Positions 9,193 to 19,460 of a stretch of DNA of 64,000 bases are shown here, in pieces (the stretch's first letter is position 1; each line of letters begins with the position of its first letter). The notes under the pieces were generated by a model, which was not told the DNA's origin, searched no databases, and was given only the letters and a program-made list of their open reading frames with translations. The DNA lies in assembly GCF_014840935.1 (NCBI RefSeq), contig NZ_CP062005.1:1612001-1676000 (forward strand). Direction: 5' to 3'. The translations under genes and the position numbers were made by a program. The stretch is from Halomonas sp. YLGW01. GTDB lineage: Bacteria > Pseudomonadota > Gammaproteobacteria > Pseudomonadales > Halomonadaceae.

Positions 9193-10837
9193 AGACCCGC
9201 TCCTTGAAAGGTTTGATGCCGATGCGACGGTAGGTGTCGAGGAAGCGTTCGTCTTCATGACGAGATTCGACATAGACGTTAAGCACCTTGTCGATGACGT
9301 CAGGGACATCTTCCCGATAGAACGACGGGCCGAGGATCTTGCCAAGAGACGCATCGTCGGTGGAGTTGCCACCCAGCGAGATCTGATAGTACTCCTCGCC
9401 TTTCTTGTCGACGCCGAGAATGCCGATATGGCCCACATGGTGGTGACCGCAGGCATTCATGCAGCCAGAAATATTGAGATCCAGTGGCCCCAGGTCATAC
9501 AGGAAGTCCAGATCCTCGAACCGCTCCTGTAGCGCCTGGGCGATGGGGATCGAGACCGCATTGGCCAGGCCGCAGAAGTCGCCGCCCGGGCAGCAGATGA
9601 TGTCGTTGAGGGTGCCCACGGTCGGATTGGCCATGCCCAAGTCGTCCAGGGCCTGCCAGAGGGCCTCCAGCTGATCGACGGGCACATCGGAGAGCACCAG
9701 GTTCTGCTCGTGGGTGACACGGACCTCGCCGAAACTGAAGCGCTCGGCGAGATCGGCCACGGCATCCATCTGATCGGAGGTCACGTCGCCAGGCGCCAGT
9801 TCGCGACGCTTCAGTGACAGGGTGACGGCCTTGTAGCCGGGCACCTTGTGATCGGTCACGTTGTTGGTCACAAAGCGGGCCAGGGCACGATTGTCCTGAC
9901 GCGTCTGCTCGAAGGCCGCGATGGCCTCGTCACTGACCGGGCGGCGATCGGGCTCCGGGAAGTGTGCCTTGGCGGCCTCCAGGGCGGCGGGTGTCAGGGT
10001 CTGAGGGCCATCCTTGAGATGCTCCCACTCGGCGTCGACGCGACGCCGGAATTCCTCGATGCCCAGCGCCTTGACCAGGATCTTGATGCGGGCCTTGAAC
10101 TTGTTGTCGCGACGGCCGAACTGGTTGTAGACGCGGACACAGGCTTCGAGGTAGGTCAGCAGGTGCTTCCACGGCAGGTCGTCGCGGACCACGTCGCCGA
10201 TCATCGGCGTGCGGCCCAGGCCACCACCGGCCAGTACTCGCACGCGAACCTCGCCATTGTCGTCGTGCCACAGACGCAGGCCGATGTCGTGTACCTGAAT
10301 GGCGGCCCGGTCGGCGTCGGCGCCGGTCACCGCGATCTTGAACTTGCGCGGCAGGAAGGCGAATTCGGGATGCAGGGTCGACCACTGACGAATCAGCTCG
10401 CACCAGGGACGCGGATCTTCGACCTCGTCGGCGGCGATGCCGGCGAACTGATCGCTGGTGGTATTGCGGATGCAGTTGCCGCTGGTCTGGATGGCATGCA
10501 TCTGCACCTCGGCCAGCTCGCCGAGGATATCGGGCACGCTCTCGAGGGTCGGCCAGTTGAGCTGCAGGTTCTGCCGCGTACTGAAGTGACCGTATCCCCG
10601 GTCATACCGCCGTGCGATGGACGCCAGGCGTCGCAGCTGGTCGCTGGACAGCATCCCGTAGGGGATAGCGATGCGCAGCATCGGCGCGTATTTCTGGATG
10701 TAGAGACCGTTCTGCAGGCGCAGCGGGCGGAATTCCTCCTCGCCCAGCCGGCCATCGAGGTGGCGGGTCATCTGGTCACGGAACTGGGTGACCCGCTCGT
10801 CGACGAGGGTCTGGTCGTAGTTGTCGTACCGATACAT
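9185..10837 (-). CDS. cysI: Assimilatory nitrite/sulfite reductase hemoprotein CysI
   Basis: Siroheme-[4Fe-4S] enzyme of 550 aa that reduces sulfite to sulfide for cysteine synthesis. Ferredoxin-like half domains lead each repeat. The cluster and siroheme ligands are intact: CPGGDFC (C-X5-C) and GCMNAC (C-X3-C) in the C-terminal half, followed by GHHHVGHIG. No cysJ flavoprotein lies nearby, consistent with the Pseudomonas-type enzyme fed by another electron donor. It is the first gene of cysI-DUF934, and an 8-bp inverted repeat lies in its promoter region at 10913-10938. Confidence 0.93.
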   Translation of the reverse strand: MYRYDNYDQTLVDERVTQFRDQMTRHLDGRLGEEEFRPLRLQNGLYIQKYAPMLRIAIPYGMLSSDQLRRLASIARRYDRGYGHFSTRQNLQLNWPTLESVPDILGELAEVQMHAIQTSGNCIRNTTSDQFAGIAADEVEDPRPWCELIRQWSTLHPEFAFLPRKFKIAVTGADADRAAIQVHDIGLRLWHDDNGEVRVRVLAGGGLGRTPMIGDVVRDDLPWKHLLTYLEACVRVYNQFGRRDNKFKARIKILVKALGIEEFRRRVDAEWEHLKDGPQTLTPAALEAAKAHFPEPDRRPVSDEAIAAFEQTRQDNRALARFVTNNVTDHKVPGYKAVTLSLKRRELAPGDVTSDQMDAVADLAERFSFGEVRVTHEQNLVLSDVPVDQLEALWQALDDLGMANPTVGTLNDIICCPGGDFCGLANAVSIPIAQALQERFEDLDFLYDLGPLDLNISGCMNACGHHHVGHIGILGVDKKGEEYYQISLGGNSTDDASLGKILGPSFYREDVPDVIDKVLNVYVESRHEDERFLDTYRRIGIKPFKERVYA

Positions 10838-10912
10838 TCAGTCGTGTCCTGCTGGTCAGGGCGTGATGAAGGAGCATGCCGTTAGGGGGCGACGATACTC
10901 CTAACCGTATAT

Positions 10913-10938
10913 TCTATGAAAGAATAAATGTTCATAGA
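10913..10938 (-). promoter_or_regulatory. Inverted repeat in the cysI promoter region (candidate operator)
   Basis: TCTATGAA (10913-10920) and TTCATAGA (10931-10938) form a perfect 8-bp inverted repeat with a 10-bp AT-rich spacer, in the only AT-rich stretch between cysI and the GGDEF/EAL gene. The geometry suits a dimeric regulator. CysB is the obvious candidate by pathway, but the motif does not prove it. Confidence 0.5.
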
Positions 10939-10955
10939 TTTTAATTAAAGAGTTA

Positions 10956-12947
10956 TTAGCAGCGCACGGCCGGTGATGCGACCAGCGTCTCACTGCTCGA
11001 TAGGCGTTCCAACAGGGTCTGCGCCGGCATGGGGCGGGCATAGTGAAAGCCTTGCTGATGCTCGGCACCGAGTTGGCGGCAATAGCTGGCCTGGTCGTCG
11101 GTCTCCACGCCTTCGATCGTTACCTGAAGCCCGAGGGCATGGCCCATCTCGACCATGGCATTGACCAGCTTTCCCTGTTGTTGATCGGTTGTGGCGTCGA
11201 CCATGAAGCTGCGGTCGATCTTGATGATGTCGAAGGCGTGGCGCTGCAGATAGCCCAGCGAGGAGAAGCCGGTGCCGAAGTCGTCGATGGCCAGCCGGCA
11301 GCCCAGGCGATGAAGGGCCGCGAAGACCTCGAGCACGGTCTCGCTGGGTTCAAGCATCAGGTGCTCGGTCACCTCGATGATGATGCGTTCGGGCGCCAGC
11401 CCGTGGCGGTGCAGGGCCTCTTCCAGGTGACAGGGCAGGCGGCCCGTATGAATTTCTTGCACCGAGACATTGAAGGAGATGGTCAGCTGCTCCTGTCCGG
11501 CGGCGCTGACCTTAGCCAGCCAGGCGAGCCCCTGTTCGATGACCCATTCGTCGATCGCCACGATCACACCGGACTCTTCCGCGGCAGGAATGAAATCAGC
11601 GGGTGACAGCATGCCGCGCTCCGGGTGGTGCAGTCTTACCAGGGCTTCGACGCCGATGATGTGCCTTCCGCCCCTGCCCATGATCGGCTGCAAGGCCAGT
11701 TCGAGCCCTTCGTGGCTGAGGGCCTGATGCAGGTCGCGCTCAATTGCCGCCATCTGCTCGACCTGCTGCGACGCCACCGCCGGTTGATAGAGTCGATAGT
11801 CTCCCCGGGCGCTTTCCTTGCTGCGATACAGCGCCTGCTCGGCTCGTTTGAGGAGCTCTTGCAGCGTCTCGGCATGCTCAGGGTACAGGGCGCCGCCGAT
11901 GGTCATGGAAAGATACAGCTCCTGGTCGTCGACAACGAAAGGGGCGCGCAGGCGATCCTGTACCTCGCGCACCAGCGCCTGGAGACGGGTCGGGCAGGCA
12001 TCGGCCACCGCCAGCGCGAATTCGTCACTGCCCAGTCGGACGGGCGGAATGACCAGGTGCTGGGCACCGATGCCTTGCAGCCGCCTCGCCAGCTCGATCA
12101 GGACCCGGTTGCCGGTCTCTCGCCCATACCCCAGATTGGTCCAGCGCAGATGGTTGATGTCCAGGTGCAACAGGCCCAGGGGGCGGTCGGGATGACGGTC
12201 GATCCAGCACAGGAGTTCGTCATTCATCCCGTATCGATTGCAAAGCCCGGTCAAGGTATCGCGCCTGGCTTGTTGCTGGATCTCTTGTTGGGCGGATTTC
12301 AGTTGCAGGGCCAGGGTGTTGAAGGCCTGCAGCGCCTGGCCGACCTCACCGGGGGCCGAGACAGGCTGAGGGGGGAGGGTCTCGCCCCGCCCGACGGCCG
12401 CCAGGCGTCGATGGATGGCGGAGAGCGGGGCGACGACGCGGCGACGCAGAAAATACAGACTCCAGCCGGTCACCAGCATCGCCAGCAGGCCGGTGGCCAG
12501 CAACGCCGTGAGGGCGGATGTGAGGATCTGCTGAGTGAGTCGCTGGTCGCTGAAGCTCAGGGAGAGCTGTCCGATAGGTCGCTCGACAAAGGCATTGCGG
12601 AAGATGATGGGGGTCTTGCGTGTCTCCGATGCCGTGGCCTGATGCCCATCATAGCGTGCCTGTAGCAAGTCACCGCTGCTGTCATGCAGCCGGACACCCA
12701 CCACATCGGCATCGGCCAGCAGGGTGTCGAGCATGTCACCGATACGCACCGAGTCGAAGTTCCACAGTGGGGATGCCAGCATGGTGGCACCGAGTTCGAG
12801 CAGTTGCGTCTTCTTGTGGCCGAGCTCGGCCTCGAACCGCTGTTGCTGTTGCCAGGCGCTGAGCAGACTGCAGACCAGGGTCACCAGGAGAGCGACCGGT
12901 ACCAGGCGCTTGAGGAAGGCACCGCTAAGACTGGTCTTGGGGGTCAT
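10956..12947 (-). CDS. Membrane GGDEF/EAL protein, predicted c-di-GMP phosphodiesterase with degenerate GGDEF
   Basis: Protein of 663 aa: TM1 (~13-31), periplasmic sensor (~34-140), TM2 (~143-168), HAMP-like linker, GGDEF domain (~225-385) and EAL domain (~400-650). The GGDEF domain carries GSDEF at 306-310, and the region normally FKxxND reads LRWTNL, so cyclase activity is doubtful. The EAL domain keeps EALVRL, SFNVSV, IEVTEH, DDFGTGFSS, KIDRSF, IEGVET and QGFHYARP, so c-di-GMP hydrolysis is predicted. Its ATG overlaps the stop of the upstream periplasmic binding protein gene by 4 bp, suggesting the two form one signalling unit. Confidence 0.88.
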   Translation of the reverse strand: MTPKTSLSGAFLKRLVPVALLVTLVCSLLSAWQQQQRFEAELGHKKTQLLELGATMLASPLWNFDSVRIGDMLDTLLADADVVGVRLHDSSGDLLQARYDGHQATASETRKTPIIFRNAFVERPIGQLSLSFSDQRLTQQILTSALTALLATGLLAMLVTGWSLYFLRRRVVAPLSAIHRRLAAVGRGETLPPQPVSAPGEVGQALQAFNTLALQLKSAQQEIQQQARRDTLTGLCNRYGMNDELLCWIDRHPDRPLGLLHLDINHLRWTNLGYGRETGNRVLIELARRLQGIGAQHLVIPPVRLGSDEFALAVADACPTRLQALVREVQDRLRAPFVVDDQELYLSMTIGGALYPEHAETLQELLKRAEQALYRSKESARGDYRLYQPAVASQQVEQMAAIERDLHQALSHEGLELALQPIMGRGGRHIIGVEALVRLHHPERGMLSPADFIPAAEESGVIVAIDEWVIEQGLAWLAKVSAAGQEQLTISFNVSVQEIHTGRLPCHLEEALHRHGLAPERIIIEVTEHLMLEPSETVLEVFAALHRLGCRLAIDDFGTGFSSLGYLQRHAFDIIKIDRSFMVDATTDQQQGKLVNAMVEMGHALGLQVTIEGVETDDQASYCRQLGAEHQQGFHYARPMPAQTLLERLSSSETLVASPAVRC

Positions 12948-14053
12948 GGGGGATGTGCCTCCAGTTGCTCCAGCACGCCAAGCGGAGAGAAATCATAGGC
13001 GCCGTCCCGACGTCGGAAATCTGCGAATTGCACACGAGACCAGTCGGGGCTTGTCAGATAAGGAGAGAACCGCCGGGCGCGTGAGGCATCCAGCGCATCC
13101 ATCGGAAAGCGTGCCCAGGCATAACGTGGAGGCAAGCGACCGTCGGCATGATCCCGAAGCATGACCATGGCGAAGCCGCCGGCCAGGAAGTGTCCACCAT
13201 CGGTCAGAACCATCTGGCCACTGGTGACATGGGCCACTCCCTCAGGTGACCAGTTCAGGCCGGCGATGGCCACCTCGGTCCCCGGCTCGATGCCGGCCGC
13301 CTCCAGCGCCTGAATGGCTCCGAGCGCCATCGGATCGTTGGCGGCCCAGATGATGCCGGGGCCTTGATCCCGCGTGGCGAGCCAGTCCAGGTAACCCGCG
13401 GTCAGCGCTTCGGCCTCTTCGGCATTCCAGTGCGCTGTCAGCACCCGGTCCAGTCGCACCGCCGCGGACCGCTCAAATACATCCAGCATGCCGTGGTTGC
13501 GGGCAATGGACGCGGGTGTCAGGGTATCACCGATCAGGGCCAGTGCCGGCACGGGAGCTTCCCGACTCGAAGCGGCCTCGATGAGTCGCCGTGCCATGCG
13601 GGCACCGGCATCGTAGTTGTTGGTCTCGATGACGCCGATCCAGTTCGGATACTCGCCGTTGGGGCCTCCCACCGAGTCGAATTGATCGGGAGTCGGGCCG
13701 TTGAGCAGCATCAATACCTTGACATCACGTGACTCGGCGGGTGCCAGCAGCGGAATGGCCTGTTGTTCCTCGTTGACCAGTATCAGGTAGTCAGGGGGCT
13801 CCTGGGCTTCAATGGCCTGGTGTGCCAGTGCCACCATTCGGGCGCGATCGCGCTGCGCGTAGTGAATGTCGAGCTCGATCGACAGATCCTCGGCGGCCGC
13901 CTGCATGGTGTCACTGACCATGACCCAGAAACGCTCCTGGTCGTGGCCGGGATTGATGAAGGTCACCTTCAGGGCATGCGTTTCTGCCAGGGCAGGCCCA
14001 CCTGTCCCGATTATCATGAGTGATGCCACCAGATACACCGTGACCCATCGCAT
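12944..14053 (-). CDS. Periplasmic binding protein (Peripla_BP_4, sugar-type), likely sensor partner
   Basis: Protein of 369 aa with a signal peptide (~1-23, ending PALA). It is followed by a two-lobed type-1 binding fold: VTFINPGHDQERFW at the start, LALIGDTLTPASIARNHGML mid-protein, and GIIWAANDPMALGAIQAL and EVAIAGLNW near the hinge, typical of RbsB/LuxP-like proteins. No ABC permease or ATPase is nearby. It is coupled by ATGA to a membrane EAL protein, so it probably presents a ligand to that sensor rather than feeding a transporter. The ligand is unknown. The start at 14053 gives the signal peptide; longer in-frame sequence upstream is shadow of the MATE gene. Confidence 0.85.
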   Translation of the reverse strand: MRWVTVYLVASLMIIGTGGPALAETHALKVTFINPGHDQERFWVMVSDTMQAAAEDLSIELDIHYAQRDRARMVALAHQAIEAQEPPDYLILVNEEQQAIPLLAPAESRDVKVLMLLNGPTPDQFDSVGGPNGEYPNWIGVIETNNYDAGARMARRLIEAASSREAPVPALALIGDTLTPASIARNHGMLDVFERSAAVRLDRVLTAHWNAEEAEALTAGYLDWLATRDQGPGIIWAANDPMALGAIQALEAAGIEPGTEVAIAGLNWSPEGVAHVTSGQMVLTDGGHFLAGGFAMVMLRDHADGRLPPRYAWARFPMDALDASRARRFSPYLTSPDWSRVQFADFRRRDGAYDFSPLGVLEQLEAHPP

Positions 14054-14103
14054 GCCGACCGCGCTCCGCCATTGAAGTTGCTGGGATTGTGACCCTACTG
14101 GGA

Positions 14104-15423
14104 CTAGATGGCCAGCCGCTGCCAATGCCGACGCTGCCATATCAGCGCAAAGCCGAGCGAATTCAGGCAGCGATAGCCGAGCTGCACCCACCAGATGCCC
14201 AGCAACCCGTACTCCAACGATACGCCGACCCACCAGGCCAGGGGCAGGAAGACCAACCACTGAGTGGTCAGGGTGATCGTCATGACGGTGCGATGGGCGC
14301 CCGCGCCAAGCAAGGCTTGCCCCAGCACCAGGGCGCAAGCATCCAATACGATCATGATCGCGGTCAGCTGCAACGGCAGATGGCCCAGAGCCACCAGGGC
14401 AGGGTCGTGCAGGAAGAGCTCGAGCACCCGATCCGGAAACGCCAGCATCGGCAAGGCGAGCGCCGCCAGGCAGGCCCAGGCAATGCGCACGACGTCCCAG
14501 CCCCAGCGATGGGCCTCGCGATTGGACTGCTGCCCCATGGCCTGACCGACCAGGCTCATGGCCGCCAGTCCGAGGCCGACACCGGGCAGGATCAACAGCA
14601 GCGAAAGGTTCACCAGTACATGCCCCACCGCCACACTGGCGGTGTTCAGCTGACCGAGGATCCAGAACAGCACGGCATAGCCGCCGGCGAACCACAACTG
14701 CTGGAAGGAGTGGGGCGTCGCCAGGCGCAGGGTGGTCACGAGGGTGGTGAGGCTGGGGCGGCCGCCAATCGGATCGGCATGGCGATAGGAGTAGGCGGCC
14801 CACAGGATCAGCCCCAGCAGCAGCGAGAGGCTGGTTCCCGCCCCGGCCCCGGCGGCTCCGAGCCTGGGCAGGCCGGCGTGGCCGAAGATCAGGCCGATGC
14901 TCACCAGCACGTTCACCAGATGCATGATCAGGATGATGCGCAGGTAGATGCCGGTCTGCTGCACGCCGTTCCAGTAGCCACGGAAGCAGAAGATCATGGC
15001 GATCGGTACCAGCGAGACCGCGCGCCAGCGAAAGTACTCGACCGCTTGCGCATGAACGCCTGCGTCCGGGTTGATCAGGCCCAGAATGGCCGGTGCCTGC
15101 CACAGACTCAACGCCGTCAGGGGCAGGGCCAGCGCGAGCGCGATGGTCAGGCCGGCGGACAGGGCGTCGGTCCGGCTGCTCCAGGCCTGCTCGCCGTGAC
15201 GCCTGGCCGTCTGCGCCTGCACACCCGACGAAAGACCGAATACCAGGGCGGTGATCATGAACATCGCATAGCCACCGATGCCGACCCCGGCCAGCGCCGT
15301 CTCGCCCAGTGAACCGACCAGGGCGGCATCGATCAGGTTCAGCAGGCTTTGCGAGAGCATGCCGCCGATGATCGGCAGCGCCAGCTTGAGGATGGTGTTT
15401 CGTCGCGCGGGTTCAGGCAGCAT
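14104..15423 (-). CDS. MATE-family efflux transporter
   Basis: Protein of 439 aa with about 12 hydrophobic helices. The N-terminal ILKLALPIIGGMLSQSLLNLIDAALVGSLG is the hallmark start of MATE/DinF transporters, and ALVFGLSSGVQAQTARRHGE follows the usual pattern. These are Na+- or H+-coupled exporters of cationic drugs and metabolites in the inner membrane. It lies 50 bp upstream of the periplasmic binding protein gene and may be co-transcribed with it. The substrate cannot be told. Confidence 0.9.
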   Translation of the reverse strand: MLPEPARRNTILKLALPIIGGMLSQSLLNLIDAALVGSLGETALAGVGIGGYAMFMITALVFGLSSGVQAQTARRHGEQAWSSRTDALSAGLTIALALALPLTALSLWQAPAILGLINPDAGVHAQAVEYFRWRAVSLVPIAMIFCFRGYWNGVQQTGIYLRIILIMHLVNVLVSIGLIFGHAGLPRLGAAGAGAGTSLSLLLGLILWAAYSYRHADPIGGRPSLTTLVTTLRLATPHSFQQLWFAGGYAVLFWILGQLNTASVAVGHVLVNLSLLLILPGVGLGLAAMSLVGQAMGQQSNREAHRWGWDVVRIAWACLAALALPMLAFPDRVLELFLHDPALVALGHLPLQLTAIMIVLDACALVLGQALLGAGAHRTVMTITLTTQWLVFLPLAWWVGVSLEYGLLGIWWVQLGYRCLNSLGFALIWQRRHWQRLAI

Positions 15424-15443
15424 GCCGTCTTCCAGTCAAATCA

Positions 15444-15469
15444 TGGCGCCCACCGGAGGGTGGGCGCCA
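15444..15469 (-). terminator. Hairpin terminator downstream of metH
   Basis: TGGCGCCCACC (15444-15454) pairs with GGTGGGCGCCA (15459-15469) in an 11-bp stem with a 4-nt loop, 50 bp past the metH stop and before the MATE gene. Only a short T-stretch follows on the minus strand. Confidence 0.65.
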
Positions 15470-15518
15470 CGCTAGATCGTGAGGGCCGGGTATCGGCGTG
15501 ATGTTCGCCGTCTCGCCG

Positions 15519-18500
15519 TCAGCTCGGGTCGTAGGAGAGCACCGGCGACAGCCAGCGCTCCATCTCGCCAAGCGGCAGGTCCTTGCGGCTGGCCAGGGAC
15601 TCGACCTGATCACGGGTGATCTTGCCGGTGGAGAAGTACTTCGACTGGGGGTGGGCAAAGTACCAGCCGGAGACCGCCGCCGCCGGCCACATGGCAAAGC
15701 TCTCGGTCAGCGTAAGACCGCTGTGCTTCTCGGCCTCCAGCAGCCGGAACAGGGTGGCCTTCTCGGTGTGGTCCGGGCAGGCCGGGTAGCCCGGCGCCGG
15801 CCGAATGCCCTGGTACTTCTCGGCAATCAGCGCCTCATTATCGAGCGACTCCTCTGGCACATAGCCCCAGAACTCCTTGCGGACTCGCTCGTGCATGCGC
15901 TCGGCGAAGGCCTCGGCGAGACGGTCGGTCAGGGCCTGGACCATGATGGCATTGTAATCGTCGCCGGCGGCCTCATAGCGCTTGCTCAGCTCGTCCACGC
16001 CATGCCCGGTGGTGACCGCGAAGCCGCCGATCCAGTCCGGGATGCCGCTTTCCTCTCCGTTCGCGTCATAACGGGGCGCGATGAAGTCGGCAAGGCTATA
16101 GCAGATGCCATCGCGATTCTTGGTGGTCTGCTGGCGAATGTGGTGCAGGCGCTCGATGACCTCGCTACGCGACTCATCGGCATAGACCTCGATGACGTCA
16201 TCCTCGACGCTGTTAGCGGGCCAGATGCCGATCACGCCCCGCGCCGTGATGTGCCCCTCGTCGAGCAGCTTGGCCAGCATCGCCTTGGCATCGGCAAAGA
16301 GGTTGCGGGCGGCTTCGCCCACCACCTTGTCGTCGAGGATCTTGGGGTACTTGCCGGCCAGCTGCCAGCTCATGAAGAAGGGCGTCCAATCGATGCGCTC
16401 GATCAGCTCCTCGAGGTCATAGTCGTCGAAGACCTTGAGGCCGGTGAAGCTGGGCGCCTTCGGCGGCTGGGCGGCCCAGTTGGTCGTGAAGCGACGCTCA
16501 CGGGCCTGCTCGTAGCTCAGGTCGGCGGCCTTGGGGCGACGCTTGGCGTTGCGCTCTCGTACCACCTCGTATTCGGCCCGCAGGTCGGCGGTGTAGGCCG
16601 GCTTGAGCTCCGGCGAGAGCAGCCGCGAGGCCACGCCGACCGCCCGGGAGGCATCGGTGACATAGACCACCGGATGTTCGTACTGGGGTTCGATCTTGAC
16701 CGCGGTATGGGCCTTTGAGGTGGTGGCACCGCCGATCAGCAGCGGGAGGTCGAAGCCCTGGCGCTGCATTTCCTTGGCCACGTGGACCATCTCATCCAGT
16801 GACGGGGTGATCAGCCCGGACAGGCCGATGATGTCGGCATTCTCCTCGCGGGCGGTCTGCAGGATCTTCTCGGCCGGCACCATCACACCGAGATCGATGA
16901 CCTCGTAGTTGTTGCATTGCAGGACCACGCCGACGATGTTCTTGCCGATGTCATGGACGTCGCCCTTGACCGTGGCCATCACGATCTTGCCCTTGGCCTG
17001 AGTCTCGCCGCTCTTTTCGGCCTCGATGTAGGGGATCAGATAGGCCACCGCCTGCTTCATGACCCGTGCCGACTTGACCACCTGGGGCAGGAACATCTTG
17101 CCGGCCCCGAACAGGTCGCCGACCACGTTCATGCCATCCATCAGCGGGCCTTCGATGACCTCGATGGGGCGGGTCGCCCGCTGTCGGGCCAGCTCGGTGT
17201 CGTCCTCGATGTAGGCGGTGATGCCCTTGACCAGCGCATGCTCGATGCGCTTCTCGACCTCCCAGGAGCGCCACTCGAGGTCTTCCTTCTTGGCCGCGCC
17301 ACTGCCGTCGCCCTTGAACTTGTCGGCGATATCCAACAGCCGCTCGGTGGCATCGTCGCGGCGGTTGTTGACCACGTCCTCGACTGCCTCGCGCAGCTCT
17401 TCCGGCAGGTCGTCATAGACCGCTAGCTGACCCGCATTGACGATGCCCATGCTCAGGCCGGCGCGAATGGCGTGATAGAGGAACACCGAGTGGATGGCTT
17501 CGCGCACCGGGTTGTTGCCACGAAACGAGAAGGAGACATTGGACACGCCGCCGGAGACCAGCGCATGGGGCAGGTGCTCGCGGATCCACTGGGTGGCCTG
17601 GATGAAGTCCACCCCGTAGTTGTTGTGTTCTTCGATGCCGGTGGCGATGGCGAAGATGTTGGGGTCGAAGATGATGTCTTCCGGCGGGAAGCCGATCTCG
17701 TCGACCAGCAGGCGGTAGGCGCGCTCGCAGATCTCGGTCTTGCGGGCGAAGGTGTCGGCCTGGCCCTGCTCGTCGAAGGCCATTACCACCACGGCGGCGC
17801 CGTAGCGCATGCACTTGGTCGCCTGCTCGCGGAAGGCGTCCTCGCCTTCCTTCATGGAGATGGAATTGACCACCGCCTTGCCCTGTACGCACTTGAGGCC
17901 GGCCTCGATGATCTCCCACTTGGAGGAGTCGATCATGATCGGCACCCGCGAGATGTCGGGCTCCCCGGCGATCAGGTTGAGGAAACGCACCATGGCTTCC
18001 TCGGACTCGAGCATGCCCTCGTCCATGTTGATGTCGATGATCTGGGCGCCGTTTTCGACCTGCTCCAGCGCGACCTCGAGGGCGGTGGTGTAATCCTCTT
18101 CCTTGATCAGCCGCTTGAAGCGGGCCGAGCCGGTGACGTTGGTACGCTCGCCGACATTGACGAACAGCGAGTCGGCGCTGATGTTGAAGGGCTCGAGACC
18201 GGACAGCCGACAGGCGATCGGCCGTTCCGGCACCTGGCGAGGCGCCATGTCACGAACCGCGTCGGCGATGGCCTTGATATGCTCAGGCGTGCTGCCGCAG
18301 CAGCCGCCGATGATGTTGACCAGGCCGCTGCTCGCGAACTCGGCGACGATCGCCGCCATTTCCTCGGGGGTCTGGTCATACTCGCCAAACTCGTTGGGCA
18401 GGCCGGCGTTGGGGTGCGCCGAGACGAAGGTATCGGCCTTGTTCGACAACTCCTCCAGATAGGGGCGCAGTTCCTCGGCCCCCAGCGCACAATTGAGGCC

Positions 18501-19238
18501 TACCGATAGCGGGGCGGCATGGCGAACCGAGTTCCAGAAGGCTTCGGTGGTCTGCCCGGACAGGGTGCGCCCCGAGGCGTCGGTGATGGTGCCGGAGATC
18601 ATCACCGGCAGGCGCGTGCCCCGTGCCTCGAACAGCTCCTCGAGCGCGTAGATCGCCGCCTTGGCGTTCAAGGTGTCGAAGATGGTCTCGATCAGGATCA
18701 GATCCGAGCCACCCTCGATCAGAGCCTCGGCGGCCTCGTAATAGTTCTCGCGCAGCTCGTCGAAGGTGACGTTGCGCTTGGCCGGGTCGTTGACGTCCGG
18801 TGACAGCGAGGCGGTGCGGGAGGTCGGGCCGAGGACGCCGGCGACATAGCGGGGAATGCCCGTCTCGGCGCCCACGGCGTCACATATCTCGCGCGCCAGG
18901 CGTGCCGATTCCCGGTTGAGTTCGGGAACCAGCGCCTCCATGCCGTAGTCGGCCTGGGACAGGCGGGTGCTGTTGAAGGTGTTGGATTCGATGATCTCGG
19001 CGCCGGCTTCCAGGTAATCGCGGTGGATACGCGTCACCAGGTCCGGACAGGTCAGCGCCAGCAGGTCATTGTTGCCCTTCAGGTCCGAGGGCCAGTCGAT
19101 GAACCGCTCGCCACGAAAATCGGCCTCACTCAGGTCGGCATTCTGCAGCATGGTACCCATGCCGCCGTCGAGAATCAGGATGCGTGAGGCAAGGCGTTCG
19201 GCGAGGGTGGCAGTGACGGGGGTCGGGGTAGCGGCCAT
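15519..19238 (-). CDS. metH: Cobalamin-dependent methionine synthase MetH
   Basis: Protein of 1239 aa (E. coli MetH is 1227) that transfers methyl from methyltetrahydrofolate to homocysteine. Modules in order: homocysteine/zinc domain (~1-330, with GLNCALG and [10 protein letters not shown] zinc cysteines), pterin domain (~360-620), cobalamin cap and binding (~650-890, with the B12 motif DVHDIGKN), and the AdoMet activation domain (~920-1239, ending in the [12 protein letters not shown] region). The start at 19238 (MAATPTP) is preferred; an upstream in-frame extension of 49 residues is unlike the family. No SAM or cobalamin riboswitch is recognised upstream. Confidence 0.96.
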   Translation of the reverse strand: MAATPTPVTATLAERLASRILILDGGMGTMLQNADLSEADFRGERFIDWPSDLKGNNDLLALTCPDLVTRIHRDYLEAGAEIIESNTFNSTRLSQADYGMEALVPELNRESARLAREICDAVGAETGIPRYVAGVLGPTSRTASLSPDVNDPAKRNVTFDELRENYYEAAEALIEGGSDLILIETIFDTLNAKAAIYALEELFEARGTRLPVMISGTITDASGRTLSGQTTEAFWNSVRHAAPLSVGLNCALGAEELRPYLEELSNKADTFVSAHPNAGLPNEFGEYDQTPEEMAAIVAEFASSGLVNIIGGCCGSTPEHIKAIADAVRDMAPRQVPERPIACRLSGLEPFNISADSLFVNVGERTNVTGSARFKRLIKEEDYTTALEVALEQVENGAQIIDINMDEGMLESEEAMVRFLNLIAGEPDISRVPIMIDSSKWEIIEAGLKCVQGKAVVNSISMKEGEDAFREQATKCMRYGAAVVVMAFDEQGQADTFARKTEICERAYRLLVDEIGFPPEDIIFDPNIFAIATGIEEHNNYGVDFIQATQWIREHLPHALVSGGVSNVSFSFRGNNPVREAIHSVFLYHAIRAGLSMGIVNAGQLAVYDDLPEELREAVEDVVNNRRDDATERLLDIADKFKGDGSGAAKKEDLEWRSWEVEKRIEHALVKGITAYIEDDTELARQRATRPIEVIEGPLMDGMNVVGDLFGAGKMFLPQVVKSARVMKQAVAYLIPYIEAEKSGETQAKGKIVMATVKGDVHDIGKNIVGVVLQCNNYEVIDLGVMVPAEKILQTAREENADIIGLSGLITPSLDEMVHVAKEMQRQGFDLPLLIGGATTSKAHTAVKIEPQYEHPVVYVTDASRAVGVASRLLSPELKPAYTADLRAEYEVVRERNAKRRPKAADLSYEQARERRFTTNWAAQPPKAPSFTGLKVFDDYDLEELIERIDWTPFFMSWQLAGKYPKILDDKVVGEAARNLFADAKAMLAKLLDEGHITARGVIGIWPANSVEDDVIEVYADESRSEVIERLHHIRQQTTKNRDGICYSLADFIAPRYDANGEESGIPDWIGGFAVTTGHGVDELSKRYEAAGDDYNAIMVQALTDRLAEAFAERMHERVRKEFWGYVPEESLDNEALIAEKYQGIRPAPGYPACPDHTEKATLFRLLEAEKHSGLTLTESFAMWPAAAVSGWYFAHPQSKYFSTGKITRDQVESLASRKDLPLGEMERWLSPVLSYDPS

Positions 19239-19391
19239 GATTCGGGGCGGTCTCCAGCGTGGGTCGCATCTTGTACTGTGACGAGCGGGTTTGATGCCAG
19301 GGCTCGGTTTTGCGCGATAGCTTATCAGAAAGGCGGTGGCGACGGGCAGCGGTAGGCGGGCCGGGTGCAAGCCTGAGTATTTCACTCGGGA

Positions 19392-19427
19392 TTGTTTCGC
19401 TTCTCACTTTTCCTTAACATGAGAAGC
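19392..19427 (+). promoter_or_regulatory. Candidate nfuA promoter with overlapping inverted repeat
   Basis: TTGTTT (19392-19397) and TAACAT (19415-19420) are 17 bp apart, 41 bp upstream of the nfuA ATG. GCTTCTCA (19399-19406) and TGAGAAGC (19420-19427) form a perfect 8-bp inverted repeat across the spacer and -10. It could be an operator or, in RNA, a hairpin. It does not resemble the long IscR type 2 motif closely enough to name the regulator. Confidence 0.45.
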
Positions 19428-19460
19428 AAATTCGACCTCTCGAATCAGGACCATCGCCCC

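Noticed and set aside
14089-15312. Long plus-strand frame opposite the MATE gene
   Set aside because: Gln/Gly/His-rich shadow of a clear membrane transporter; no ribosome site or domain.
19239-19391. SAM or cobalamin riboswitch upstream of metH
   Set aside because: The metH leader is short and shows none of the conserved helices or B12-box sequence I would expect.
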